Shown: positions 1 through 8,670 of the stretch, piece by piece
How positions within the stretch are numbered: position 1 is the stretch's first letter
Layout of the letters: every line of letters begins with the position of its first letter
Source of the DNA: a virus
IMG/VR virus record: IMGVR_UViG_3300035074_000077
Span: 1 to 64,000 of that record
Length of the DNA: 64,000 bases
Reading direction: 5' to 3' (one strand)
Notes under the pieces: model-generated
Told to the model about the DNA's origin: nothing
Seen by the model: the letters and a program-made list of their open reading frames with translations, nothing else
Database searches by the model: none
Program-made: the position numbers and the translations under genes

Positions 1-248
1 GCCGCGATCTCGCACCCCGCGATGATGGCGCCCCAGGGCGCCGGGATGACGAGCGCCGAGATCGTGGCTGCGGCAGCCGTCACCGCCAGGGCCTTGCGCT
101 CGAAATCGCCCAGGCGCGAGAAAACGAAGAGCGCGATAGCGCCGCGCAGCGTGCGGACGCCGGCCGAAATTTCGGGAACGAAGGGAAACAGCAACAGGAA
201 CGCGGCGACGCACGCCAGCGCGCCGACCGCGAGAGCGGAAGCGTTCAT
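1..248 (-). CDS. Small membrane protein, truncated by the left edge (possible holin-type)
   Basis: The minus-strand reading frame opens with ATG at 248 and stays open to base 1, so the C-terminus lies outside the window. The first 82 residues contain a hydrophobic N-terminal helix (about residues 5-25) and two further hydrophobic stretches, so this is a membrane protein. It follows the endolysin and spanin genes in the same direction, which makes a lysis-related or holin role possible but unproven. The translation leader (AAATAGGTG then CTCTATG) is nearly identical to that of the endolysin gene at 2566, supporting this start and late co-expression. Confidence 0.6.
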   Translation of the reverse strand, partial: MNASALAVGALACVAAFLLLFPFVPEISAGVRTLRGAIALFVFSRLGDFERKALAVTAAAATISALVIPAPWGAIIAGCEIA

Positions 249-550
249 AGAGCACCTATTTTTCGAGATTGCCGGCGACCGGCCGGCTCGGTTGACAGAA
301 TGTCTGGTTTTTCGGGAACGGTTGCGCTGGCCTGCGCGCAACCATTTCGTGTGCACGCGGCCGACTCTCTCGCCCCTATTGCTCACGTAGGCCAGCTACT
401 CGACACAGTAGCCGCCCAGCTCACCGCAGTGGCTCGCGGTCAAAGATCGGTGAAGAAAACAGGACAGCATTAACCGCATGATTGAATTGACATTCATGCG
501 AGCGCGCGCGCCATCGCGCCGCCGATTTTGAGATTCGATCAAGAAAAAAC
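249..550. other. Intergenic stretch with one stem-loop; no convincing gene
   Basis: No well-supported gene lies in these 302 bases. An 8-bp perfect stem (GGTTGCGC at 320-327 with GCGCAACC at 336-343) could be a transcript-processing or termination structure but lacks a T-run. A 27-codon minus-strand ORF (396-479) has no Shine-Dalgarno sequence and is not called. Confidence 0.4.
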
Positions 551-661
551 TCAACGCCTCGGCCGGCACAGCCTCTCCGCGAGCCCACCGATCGCTAGAG
601 CGATGATGATGAGCGCCACAACGACATAGGCGCCGGCGCGGCCGAGAAGGTCACGGACCAT
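551..661 (-). CDS. Single-span 36-residue membrane peptide
   Basis: ATG at 661 to TGA at 551. The peptide has a short polar N-terminus (MVRDLLGRAG), a strongly hydrophobic stretch at about residues 11-26 (YVVVALIIIALAIGG) and a basic C-terminus (ERLCRPRR), the pattern of a single-span inner-membrane peptide. It lies among the lysis genes on the same strand, so a role in lysis timing is possible. It is shorter than most gene-finder limits, and no family is recognised. Confidence 0.5.
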   Translation of the reverse strand: MVRDLLGRAGAYVVVALIIIALAIGGLAERLCRPRR

Positions 662-726
662 TTCGTGCGCCGCCCGGCGCTCCCGTGAACGCAGAAGCGT
701 TTCTCATTTCAGACCTTTCAGGGATT

Positions 727-797
727 GCCGGGAGGCCGCCCGGCGCGGAACTAAGTGTTTTTCGGGACGTGCGGCCCCGACGCGCGCGGCATATGAT
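727..797 (+). promoter_or_regulatory. Stem-loop and -10-like box upstream of the plus-strand gene at 828
   Basis: A 6-bp stem (GCCGGG 727-732 with CCCGGC 739-744) is followed by TATGAT at 792-797, one mismatch from the -10 consensus and 30 bases before the start codon at 828. No good -35 is visible. This is weak but consistent with independent transcription of the plus-strand gene. Confidence 0.3.
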
Positions 798-827
798 CGC
801 CAGTCGCAACATTTTTGCGAGGACGCC

Positions 828-1058
828 ATGAATACCGCAACAGATTTGGCACGCTCTGCCACAGAGATTTCAACGTTTTCTGCGACGTTTATGTCTATGA
901 TCTATATTTTGAGCCGTTTCGTGAAGTTCGATCCGAGCGACGAATACACAGCATCTCTTATCGCTAATGTCGCCGTCCCGATCGGACTCATGGGGTCGAT
1001 GTATGTCGCGATCGTCGTCTCGAATTTCTTTGCGAAAATTATCGACGATCAGGCGTGA
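828..1058 (+). CDS. Putative moron: 76-residue membrane-associated protein
   Basis: ATG at 828 is preceded by a Shine-Dalgarno GAGGA (GCGAGGACGCC-ATG). The protein has two moderately hydrophobic stretches (about residues 18-32 and 44-70, the second with VAVPIGLMGSMYVAIVV), so it may be membrane-associated. It is the only plus-strand gene in the lysis region and converges tail-to-tail with Rz1 with no spacer (TGA ends at 1058, Rz1 ends at 1059). Its codons are less GC-rich than its neighbours. Orientation, own ribosome site and composition suggest a moron expressed in the lysogen, for example in superinfection exclusion. Function is inferred only from context. Confidence 0.55.
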   Translation: MNTATDLARSATEISTFSATFMSMIYILSRFVKFDPSDEYTASLIANVAVPIGLMGSMYVAIVVSNFFAKIIDDQA

Positions 1059-1355
1059 TTACCGGCCGGCGAGGCCAGCGTCGCGGCGGAGCCGCCATCG
1101 GACGTTCGCAGCGTGGCGGTCGCCGCACGCCACCAGCGAGGCCCTGTCGCGCCCCCAGAGCCTTTCGACGGCCCCGGCGCCGAGCGCGCCAGAGAGGCGG
1201 ACAGGGCGCGCGCAAGGCGCGTCGAGATCGCCCGGCGCTGCCGACTGCGCCAGCTCGCGCACGGGCCGGGTCCGGCTGCTATTGGGCGAGCCGGTCGAGA
1301 CGCAGGCTTGCAGCGCCATCGAGACAAGGGCGGCGATCGGCAGCATGAGACGCAT
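1059..1355 (-). CDS. Rz1-like outer-membrane spanin lipoprotein
   Basis: The first 18 residues form a signal peptide ending in a lipobox (ALQAC, Cys 18), so the mature protein should be lipid-anchored in the outer membrane. It begins inside the 3' end of the Rz-like gene in another frame (overlap 1279-1355), the classical Rz/Rz1 nested layout. The C-terminal part (DRASLVACGDRHAANVRWR) resembles the region found in many annotated Rz1-type proteins of GC-rich phages. It should pair with the inner-membrane spanin across the periplasm and disrupt the outer membrane in the final lysis step. Confidence 0.7.
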   Translation of the reverse strand: MRLMLPIAALVSMALQACVSTGSPNSSRTRPVRELAQSAAPGDLDAPCARPVRLSGALGAGAVERLWGRDRASLVACGDRHAANVRWRLRRDAGLAGR

Positions 1356-1665
1356 CTTCGGATTCCTTCAGTCGGGTTTCGAGGTCGAGGCTCTTGCGGG
1401 CCAGCGCCTCCGATTCGGCGAGGCCGGCGGCGCGCGCCTCGGCAATGGCCGCCTCGCGCCGGACGTGCTCGGCGTCGGCGGCGCGCTGGAGCTCCAAGCG
1501 GAGCGCCGTGGCGCGCGCCTCGCACGCGGCGCGCTCGCGATGGCCGGCGACGAGCCATGCGATGACGGCGGCGAGCGCCGCCGCGCCGATCGGCGTTCGG
1601 ATGACGGCCGAGAGGAGGCCAAGCGCACCGCGCGCGGCCGGGAGGAGAATGGCGAGGAGCGGCAT
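1279..1665 (-). CDS. Rz-like inner-membrane spanin
   Basis: 128 residues. A hydrophobic segment at about residues 5-43 is followed by a long Ala/Glu/Arg-rich helix with heptad character (RATALRLELQRAADAEHVRR onward), the topology of an i-spanin: N-terminal membrane anchor plus periplasmic coiled coil. It starts five bases after the endolysin stop, and its 3' end overlaps Rz1. Together the two should form the periplasm-spanning complex. Assignment is by topology and gene arrangement, because spanins share little sequence. Confidence 0.7.
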   Translation of the reverse strand: MPLLAILLPAARGALGLLSAVIRTPIGAAALAAVIAWLVAGHRERAACEARATALRLELQRAADAEHVRREAAIAEARAAGLAESEALARKSLDLETRLKESEDASHAADRRPCLDGAASLRLDRLAQ

Positions 1666-1669
1666 TGCG

Positions 1670-2566
1670 TCACCGCCCGATATTGAGGCCGCTCACGGCG
1701 TCGTCGACGCGGGCGATCTTGACGAGGTGAGCGCCGCGCCACGCGCGCCAGACGAAGAAGGCGGCGGCGCAGGTGAGCGCGACGACGGCGAGCAGAGGCC
1801 AATAGGTGCGGAGCGTTTCGAGCGCGCCGACGCCGCTCTGGACCGCGACGACGGCCTCTTGCGCTTGGCTCGCCACGTCCTGCACCTGGGAGAGCGCGGC
1901 CGTCGCTCCGCCGATCGATGCCAGCGAGCCGGCGAGGCCCTGTTGCGCGAGATCGGCTCCCTTGACCGTGCGCGAGCCAGCGGCGCGGAGGTCGGATGCG
2001 GTGATCTGCATTTCCGGCTCGACGACTTGCTCGGCGCGCGGAGCCGCGAGCGCGCGCTTTGCGGCCTTCAGATAAGCCGCGCGCTGCGCAAGGCCGTTCC
2101 GGCCGCCGTTGATCTTCTTCGTCACATGAACGAGGTCGTCGGCGTCGGCGTCGGCGTTGAGTGCGCGCCTGCGCCAGTAATGCGCGGCGGTGAGAGCTGC
2201 CGCGGGGAACTTCGCGGCTTCCTCGGGAAAGTTCACGAGATCCTGACCGATCGCATCGCCGTAGGTGACATAGTTCGCGCGGCCGGTGACCTGGATCAGC
2301 CCTCGGCCTTTGAAGCGCACGCCATCGCCCGGGCGCGTGTTGCCGAGGTCTTTGCGCCCCTCATAGGCCGCGCCGCTCGCATACTCGACCGTGGTTCGAA
2401 AGCCGGCGCTCTCGTGCGCTAGTTGCGCGAGGAAGTGCGCGACGCGACGCGGGGTCGAAAGGTCCGCGACTTCGATCAATTCCGGCATGAGGCCGGCGAG
2501 CGCGGAAATGATCGACGCCTTTCCGGTCGGCGCGATCGTCTTCAAGACCTTTTTCCAATCGGTCAT
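1670..2566 (-). CDS. GH19 endolysin with C-terminal transmembrane helix
   Basis: 298 residues. Residues 40-165 match the glycoside hydrolase 19 endolysin family: HFLAQLAHESAGF contains the expected catalytic Glu (E52), a second acidic position lies at E61, and KGRGLIQVTGRANY (86-99) is a family hallmark. It should cleave the glycan strand of host peptidoglycan. Unusually, a helix with a hydrophobic core at about 255-273 (WPLLAVVALTCAAAFFVW) sits near the C-terminus, preceded by an Ala/Gln-rich linker, which would tether the enzyme to the inner membrane. No signal peptide is present. Spanin genes follow directly. The start is backed by AGGTGATCT just upstream. Confidence 0.88.
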   Translation of the reverse strand: MTDWKKVLKTIAPTGKASIISALAGLMPELIEVADLSTPRRVAHFLAQLAHESAGFRTTVEYASGAAYEGRKDLGNTRPGDGVRFKGRGLIQVTGRANYVTYGDAIGQDLVNFPEEAAKFPAAALTAAHYWRRRALNADADADDLVHVTKKINGGRNGLAQRAAYLKAAKRALAAPRAEQVVEPEMQITASDLRAAGSRTVKGADLAQQGLAGSLASIGGATAALSQVQDVASQAQEAVVAVQSGVGALETLRTYWPLLAVVALTCAAAFFVWRAWRGAHLVKIARVDDAVSGLNIGR

Positions 2567-2600
2567 AGATCACCTATTTTCGTGGGAGAGAAGCGCCAGA

Positions 2601-5600
2601 TCAGAGCAGATACGGCGCGGTGTCGCGGATGACCTCGAATATCTTTTGATGGCCGGTGAAATTGAAGTGCAGGCCATCGCCGTAGGCCGTGTTCATGGCG
2701 ACACCGTCGAGCGCGGCCGATGTCGCCATGGTGAGGTCGATGTAGGGATAGCGGCCGAAATATCCCGACATGATGTCCGACCTCATGCCGAGGATGCGCG
2801 TGCTGTTAGCGGTGTAAGCCGCGCTGCAAACCAGCACGGGGGTTGCGCCGCGCGCCAGCGCGCGCGTGATGAAGGTAGCCGTCGATGTTCGCCACGACGG
2901 GCTCGGCGTGACATTGCCGAGACCAGCGTCAGCATTGTCGGGATTGGTTCCCATGTTCCACACCGCGTAAGTCGGCGAGAAAGGATCGAGATCGAGATCG
3001 AGGCAGGGGATCACCTCGTCACCGCTCGCGCCGCCGCGCGACATTGACAGCGTGTCCCCCTTTCCGCGCAATGCCTCGAGGCGATTGACGTAGGCAAGGT
3101 CATAGGCGTCGCCCAACTCGAGGCCGCCCTCGCTGTTGCTGTCTCCGAACCACAGCCAATAAGGATTCTGGCGCACGTTCGTGTAGCGATAGAACTCTTT
3201 CACCAACACGTCGCCGGAGATATGGACGAGTCCAGCTTTTCCCCATTGCCGGCCAGTGTCGGAATAGCCGGTCACGATATCGACCGTGTTCTGCATTCGA
3301 GCATGCGCGAACTCGAATTTCGAGCCCGTCACGGTGTCGATGAGCGTGAGGACATTTTTCAAATTGATCTTGTCGATTTGCAAAATGTAGTCGCGGCCGG
3401 TGGCGATCGTGAACGGGATGACGCCGCTCGTCTGCGTCGCGGCGACGCTGGCTCCGCCATTCCATCCCGACAGTTTCAGGACGGCGGCGCTCGCTCCGGC
3501 CGAGGCGTCGAGCAACGCGACCGTGCCATGATTGAACTGCGAGGTGTCCTGCGGAACGAAGCAGATTCCGAATTTCGAGGTCGCGTCGTTGAGCGAAAAG
3601 CGCGCGATCGTCGTCTTGCGTTGCGCGTTCGAATATTTCCCGAATATCGCCGTCGTCGTGTAGCCGCCGGCTCCCGACGCGTGCAGGCCATTGTTCCACG
3701 TCCAGCCGCTCAGCGTCCAATTCGCGCCCGTCGATGTCCCCGAGAAAGGCTCATAGCCGAGCAGCGTTCGGCCGCGCATCTGATCGGCGATCACGTCACG
3801 CGTCGTCTTCTGGCGCCGGACGATCGGGCGCATCGCGGGGCATGACGTGGTGGTCGCGATCGTCGCGCCTTCGTAGGTATAATTCAGGTTGAAGTATTTT
3901 GAGAGCGGAAGGCTGCGCACGGACCCCGCGATGCGACCGCCAGCGGGACGGCGGAACAGGAGCCAGCCCGCCTCGACGCGGATCGGAGCTGGCGGGCTGT
4001 AGACGAGATTTGAGCCGACCACGAGCGTCGATCGCCAGGAGTCGATAAACGAACCGGCGCCAGTCCAAATTTCGAAATCCATGTCGCCGGCGACGACGGG
4101 GCTGCAAATGACGCCGGTCAGCCACCCGCTGAAGGGGAATTCCTCGCCGGGGCTCGAAACCAGCGTGTCTTGGCCCGCGCCAAGATCGCTGGCTCCTGCA
4201 TTGGCGACCAGACCGACTCCGTGTTCGATGACGCCATTGTCGGTCACCGCCAGCGCAGCGACCTCGGCATTGGATGACGCCGGCGCGAGATCGGTCGCAA
4301 CTTCGGATGTGTCGTCGATGACGACCTCGAAAACAGTCTTGTAGGTCGATGCGGTGACGACTGCGTTGACGCCTCCGGTGTTTTCCGAGACGTATGTCGA
4401 AGCCGCGACGACAGCGGCGAAACCGACGCCGCCCGACGCAGATCCGAGGCCGACCATCGCACCAGCCGGAATTATCATCCCTTCCGGGAAATGTGTCCCG
4501 GCTTCCAGCGTCAGAGCGCCAGTCGCAGCGATGCCGGTAAGCGCGATATTGTGGATGATGTCGTAGTTCCCGTTCGCGCGCGGGCGCGCCACCATCAGCC
4601 GGCCCGTGCCATTGCCGATGGAGATGGCCCAGGTCTTGACCTTCTTCAGCCTCGCGGTGCGAGGGGCTGCGGCAGTCTCGAATGTGACTTTCGCCACGGG
4701 CGTAGAGACGCCCGTATTCGAAGCCGCTGTGCCGTAGGTCGTCGGGGTGTCGACGTACGAGGCCAGAGCCTCTGTCGCCCCGCTGCCCGCCGTCGCGACG
4801 CTCTCGGCGACGCTCGCCTCGAGTTCCGTGAAGTTGGTCTCGACGGCCGAGACCCGCGCATCGAGCGCGTCATATCCGAGATCCTCGGCGAATGCCCAAG
4901 CGCCGGCGCCGTTGGAAATGAACACGCCATTCCGGTCCACCTGCCCGCCGGTGTCGGCAGTCGAGCCCTCATTGGAGCCTGTGCTCGCATAGACGATCGT
5001 CGAGCCCGTCGTGCCTGCGAGAGTCGTCACGCGGCCATTGTAGCCCGCCCCGCCGAGCCCGCGCACATTGACGACCGCGCCGACAGAGAGGCCGTGAGCC
5101 GCCGTCGTCCCGACGGTCGCGACATTGGACGCGCGCGAGCGCGTCGCCGTCGTCGCGACCACATCGGCGACGACCTCGGCCGAGACATTCGCGGCTGCCG
5201 TCGTGTTAGCCAGCATCGAGGCTTCGAGCGCATAGGTGAGCCGGCCTTGCGAGATCAGCACCCACGCCGAGCCGTTCCAGACCCGCGGCTGATGGTCGGA
5301 CTCGAAGACGAACATCATCTTCGCAGTCGGCGCCGTAAACACCCAAGCGCTGCTCTTATATTTCGCGTGATAGTTCACATAGGTCGCGAAGGCTCCCGTC
5401 GGGCTCGCTCCCACGATGTAGGAATCGCCATCCGCGGGGCTCGCCGGGGGCGTCGACGCGAGGCCCTTGACGCTTCCGACCTCGAGTGGGAACAGCGCGG
5501 AGAGCTGCGCCGCCGCGTTGGCGGCGGTGATGCGGAACGGCCCCTCGAGGCCGATTCCACGGTCCTTGTTGCCGAGAAATTCGTCGACAGTCGTAACCGA

Positions 5601-5633
5601 ATCGATAGTCGTGATCACCTGCCCGTCTGCCAT
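2601..5633 (-). CDS. Tail fibre/receptor-binding protein with DUF2793 and C-terminal SGNH hydrolase
   Basis: 1010 residues. The N-terminal region (about 55-130) matches DUF2793 (ASPADGDSYIVG, then RVWNGSAWV), common in alphaproteobacterial tail fibres. The middle is Ser/Thr/Ala-rich beta-structure. From residue 830 there is an SGNH/GDSL hydrolase: GDSNSEGG (nucleophile S832), a block II-like RGGASGDE, GTNPDN as block III, and DGLHFNFTGH (D986, H989) as block V. It should act outside the cell, binding the receptor and probably de-esterifying surface polysaccharide. It is the most downstream tail gene, next to tip protein J. The fibre role is inferred from position and domains. Confidence 0.8.
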   Translation of the reverse strand: MADGQVITTIDSVTTVDEFLGNKDRGIGLEGPFRITAANAAAQLSALFPLEVGSVKGLASTPPASPADGDSYIVGASPTGAFATYVNYHAKYKSSAWVFTAPTAKMMFVFESDHQPRVWNGSAWVLISQGRLTYALEASMLANTTAAANVSAEVVADVVATTATRSRASNVATVGTTAAHGLSVGAVVNVRGLGGAGYNGRVTTLAGTTGSTIVYASTGSNEGSTADTGGQVDRNGVFISNGAGAWAFAEDLGYDALDARVSAVETNFTELEASVAESVATAGSGATEALASYVDTPTTYGTAASNTGVSTPVAKVTFETAAAPRTARLKKVKTWAISIGNGTGRLMVARPRANGNYDIIHNIALTGIAATGALTLEAGTHFPEGMIIPAGAMVGLGSASGGVGFAAVVAASTYVSENTGGVNAVVTASTYKTVFEVVIDDTSEVATDLAPASSNAEVAALAVTDNGVIEHGVGLVANAGASDLGAGQDTLVSSPGEEFPFSGWLTGVICSPVVAGDMDFEIWTGAGSFIDSWRSTLVVGSNLVYSPPAPIRVEAGWLLFRRPAGGRIAGSVRSLPLSKYFNLNYTYEGATIATTTSCPAMRPIVRRQKTTRDVIADQMRGRTLLGYEPFSGTSTGANWTLSGWTWNNGLHASGAGGYTTTAIFGKYSNAQRKTTIARFSLNDATSKFGICFVPQDTSQFNHGTVALLDASAGASAAVLKLSGWNGGASVAATQTSGVIPFTIATGRDYILQIDKINLKNVLTLIDTVTGSKFEFAHARMQNTVDIVTGYSDTGRQWGKAGLVHISGDVLVKEFYRYTNVRQNPYWLWFGDSNSEGGLELGDAYDLAYVNRLEALRGKGDTLSMSRGGASGDEVIPCLDLDLDPFSPTYAVWNMGTNPDNADAGLGNVTPSPSWRTSTATFITRALARGATPVLVCSAAYTANSTRILGMRSDIMSGYFGRYPYIDLTMATSAALDGVAMNTAYGDGLHFNFTGHQKIFEVIRDTAPYLL

Positions 5634-5688
5634 GTCGCCCTCTCTGCTTTTGGATATGTCTTCGGCGCGCCGTCGCGCCCGTGTCGGA

Positions 5689-8670
5689 TCAGGCCGAAGT
5701 GACCTGGACGATGATCGGTGTCCCGCTCTCGACGCCAGAAGAGTCGACGAGACGGGCGCCGAATGAATATTCAGTCGCGGCTGTAATCGCTGGCGTCGTG
5801 CTGTCGTGAGGGCTCGATGATTGCGCGTCGAGCTGCGAGGTCAGATTGGCCCACGATGTCCAGTGGCCGACCCTGTATTTGATCAGCACATCACCGCCGG
5901 CCGGAGCCGTCGAGAATGTGAATCGCCATGTCGTCGCGTCGAGCTGCGCAGCTGAAAAGCTCGTCAGCCCACTCGGCCCCGGATCCGTCGCTCCGATAGT
6001 GTGCGTGACGATATCAGACCAAGCGGACTCTCCGCCCGGCCCGCCGGCCCCAGCGCGCATCTCGACGATGTCTCCGGCCGAATAGGTGGTGATGATCGTG
6101 GTTCCCGGATTCGCCCCGAACTCGATCTCGGTCCACACCGTATCGCCCTGTAGGCGATGCTGGAGACCGTAATAGGTCGTGGCTCCGCCACCGCCCGGCG
6201 ACAGCGGGACATAGAGCGTAGATGTCCCGCTCTGAGGATCGAGCGCGCTCGAGTAGATCGCGCCGAACTCGGGCACGCCCGGCGGAGCGTCGCTGCTGCC
6301 GATGTCTTCCCCGACGACAGGATTCCACGCCGGCGCCTCGACGGAATCGGTCAGCGTGAAGATCTGCGGCGCATAATCGACATAGGTCACATGGCGCTCG
6401 AGCCCGTCGCCGGGCTCGATCTCCTTCACGACGAGGTCGAGCATGGTCGCCGATGCGAGCCCGAAAAATGCGAAATCGCCTTCCTCTGGAAGGTCTCCGG
6501 AGCCAACGAGAGTGAGCCGGTTCGTCTCGCCGGCGACGGTCTCGACAACGCGCTCCAGACCGATGTCCGGCTCGCCATCGGCGCTCGGCGGGCGGCGGAA
6601 GATCACCGCGTAATCCTGTCCCGCCTCCATCTCGACGACCTCATCGAGGATGACGGACTGTCCGGCGACCAGGACGACACGCCCGGTCTTTTGCGCCTCG
6701 ACCAGCGTGTAATTCGTCAAGCGGACGCGATCGAATTTTTCGAACTCGATCGCTTCGTAGAGCATCGTGTTCGAATATTCCGCTGTCCGGAACTCCATCT
6801 CGTAATGTCGGCGGAGCAGCTCGCGGAAGATCACGGCGGGATGCGTGATCCCCGGTAGCGAGACCTCTTCGATGACGACGGGGTCCCCTTCGAATCCGGG
6901 GCGGATGACGAGGCGCTCCGCCTCTTCGAAGTTGTTGGTCTCGTCATTGAACTTCGCCCGCAGCGCATCGGGGCGGCGGACGAACTGGCGCCGAAAGGAA
7001 AAATCCGTCGAATTCCTGGGGCTGATGTAGGCTGAGACGACGGGCTTTATCCCATCCCAGGCGACGCTCCATTTTCCGGCGCGTTTGATCGGAACGGCGC
7101 GGCCCGCCGCTGCGATATCGGCGAGCACTTCGGAGCGTCGAGCCTCGAAATCGTGATAGCGATGATAGGCGAGCCCCAGCGGCTCGCAATGCTCGAACCA
7201 TTCCTGCAGGCGCGCCAAGTCGATCTTCGCATCAGCGGCGGGGCGCGCGTTAGCCGGGCCCTGCAGCGCATAGCGAAACGCCGACGCGCAGCTGTGGCAG
7301 GCGTCCTCGACCCATTCCTGCGTTCCTGGATCCCATTCGAGCGCGTAGCGCTGCCCGAGAAAATTGATCTCGTCGAGATTGCCGTTGAGTTGCTCCGTTG
7401 CCCGGATGTCGGCGGCGAAGAGCGCGACGTGCACCGGTGCGTTGTTCGGATATTCCGGCCGGTAGCTGCGGATCGCAGTCCAGAACGATGCGCTGACCAC
7501 CTTCCAGGGCTGCGATGTCTGGTCCCATCGGTCCCAGTCGTCAGAGTTGCGACGGAATCTGATCTCGTAGCGGCCCCGCGTTTCTGGATACCACTCCCAG
7601 CTGGCAACAAGCGGGCGCTGCTGCATTCCGGAGACTTCCCACTCGCCAAGGTCTGTCCAACTCTCCGATGATTCCAGCCGGGCCGAGACGCCGAAAACGA
7701 CGGTCCAAGGCCCCTGTTGCGTCGTGGTGGTCTGCCCGTTCTGCTGGTCGTAATAGGCGATGAGCCCGCCGCGAAAAGTGACCTCGACGGCGACGCTATC
7801 GATCATCGCCGCCGTCCAGCGGGAGTCGGCGCCGAAATTGTCGGCGTGCTCTCGCAGCAGCTCGACGGACGCCTCCTCCTCGAACACCTGGTAGGGATAG
7901 ATCGTCAGCGGGCCGTCAGTCGGCCACCCCTCCCGATATTCGTACGCCGCCTCCTTATAGCGATCGATCGGGGTATCCTTGATGCGGATATCCGAGATCA
8001 GGATCGGGCCATAGCCCGCCGTCAACGCGCCGAGCGAGTGCATGTCGCCGCCGACGACCTCGCGATGGGGAAGATTGATGTGCGACGGCGAGATGCGGTG
8101 ACGGCCGAATAGGCACGGCATTGCGCCGTCCGGATTGACCGGATTGCGCCATCCCGAGATCGCATAGGTAGGCGATTGCGCGGCGGCGCTGCTGGCGCGC
8201 TGCGGCCGTACCGGTACCAACGTATTGGCGAGAAAAGTCGCCGCAGTGACGAGGCCGAGCGTTGCAGCTCCGGTAGCGAAATTCAGCGCGGCGCCCGTGA
8301 GCCCGAGCCCGCCGGCGCCGAGGAGCGCCGGCCCGACATAGAACTGCCCGAGCGCCGTCGCCGCGATCGTCGCCGACAGAAGCAGGACGGAGCGCAGCCC
8401 ATTCGACCCGCCGGGAACTACGCGGATCACAGACACCGCGCCGGCATGGGGCCGATAATCGACCCAGCGCTCCAGATCGATGATCTCGCCATCGACAGTG
8501 ACGCGAATCGGCGAGCCATCGGAGAGCAGATGCGCCGGCACCATCTCGGCGACGATTTCCGCGACCGTGACGCCGGGCGAGAAGGTGCGCGTCTCCTTCC
8601 GCGAATAATCGATCCAAGGCAGCGCAATCGCGGTGAGCCCCGCTTCGGCGGGACGGACTAGCTCGTTCAT
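5689..8670 (-). CDS. Tail tip attachment protein J (TipJ family)
   Basis: 993 residues, in the size range of lambda gpJ-type host-specificity proteins. The N-terminus has a MoaD-like start, then a hydrophobic Gly/Ala-rich region (about 95-155) and the segment SPTYAISGWRNPVNPDGAMP typical of TipJ proteins (about 165-185). The C-terminal third contains fibronectin type III-like repeats (about 765-990). It forms the distal tip of the tail and contacts the host. Its start overlaps the NlpC/P60 stop by ATGA, the standard order NlpC/P60-J-fibre. Confidence 0.85.
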   Translation of the reverse strand: MNELVRPAEAGLTAIALPWIDYSRKETRTFSPGVTVAEIVAEMVPAHLLSDGSPIRVTVDGEIIDLERWVDYRPHAGAVSVIRVVPGGSNGLRSVLLLSATIAATALGQFYVGPALLGAGGLGLTGAALNFATGAATLGLVTAATFLANTLVPVRPQRASSAAAQSPTYAISGWRNPVNPDGAMPCLFGRHRISPSHINLPHREVVGGDMHSLGALTAGYGPILISDIRIKDTPIDRYKEAAYEYREGWPTDGPLTIYPYQVFEEEASVELLREHADNFGADSRWTAAMIDSVAVEVTFRGGLIAYYDQQNGQTTTTQQGPWTVVFGVSARLESSESWTDLGEWEVSGMQQRPLVASWEWYPETRGRYEIRFRRNSDDWDRWDQTSQPWKVVSASFWTAIRSYRPEYPNNAPVHVALFAADIRATEQLNGNLDEINFLGQRYALEWDPGTQEWVEDACHSCASAFRYALQGPANARPAADAKIDLARLQEWFEHCEPLGLAYHRYHDFEARRSEVLADIAAAGRAVPIKRAGKWSVAWDGIKPVVSAYISPRNSTDFSFRRQFVRRPDALRAKFNDETNNFEEAERLVIRPGFEGDPVVIEEVSLPGITHPAVIFRELLRRHYEMEFRTAEYSNTMLYEAIEFEKFDRVRLTNYTLVEAQKTGRVVLVAGQSVILDEVVEMEAGQDYAVIFRRPPSADGEPDIGLERVVETVAGETNRLTLVGSGDLPEEGDFAFFGLASATMLDLVVKEIEPGDGLERHVTYVDYAPQIFTLTDSVEAPAWNPVVGEDIGSSDAPPGVPEFGAIYSSALDPQSGTSTLYVPLSPGGGGATTYYGLQHRLQGDTVWTEIEFGANPGTTIITTYSAGDIVEMRAGAGGPGGESAWSDIVTHTIGATDPGPSGLTSFSAAQLDATTWRFTFSTAPAGGDVLIKYRVGHWTSWANLTSQLDAQSSSPHDSTTPAITAATEYSFGARLVDSSGVESGTPIIVQVTSA

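Noticed and set aside
396-479. 27-codon minus-strand ORF in the 249-550 gap
   Set aside because: No Shine-Dalgarno sequence and no recognisable feature; too short to support.
967-1686. Long plus-strand ORF opposite Rz and Rz1
   Set aside because: Arg/Ala-rich composition typical of a shadow frame in high-GC DNA; the minus strand has signal, lipobox and coiled-coil features.
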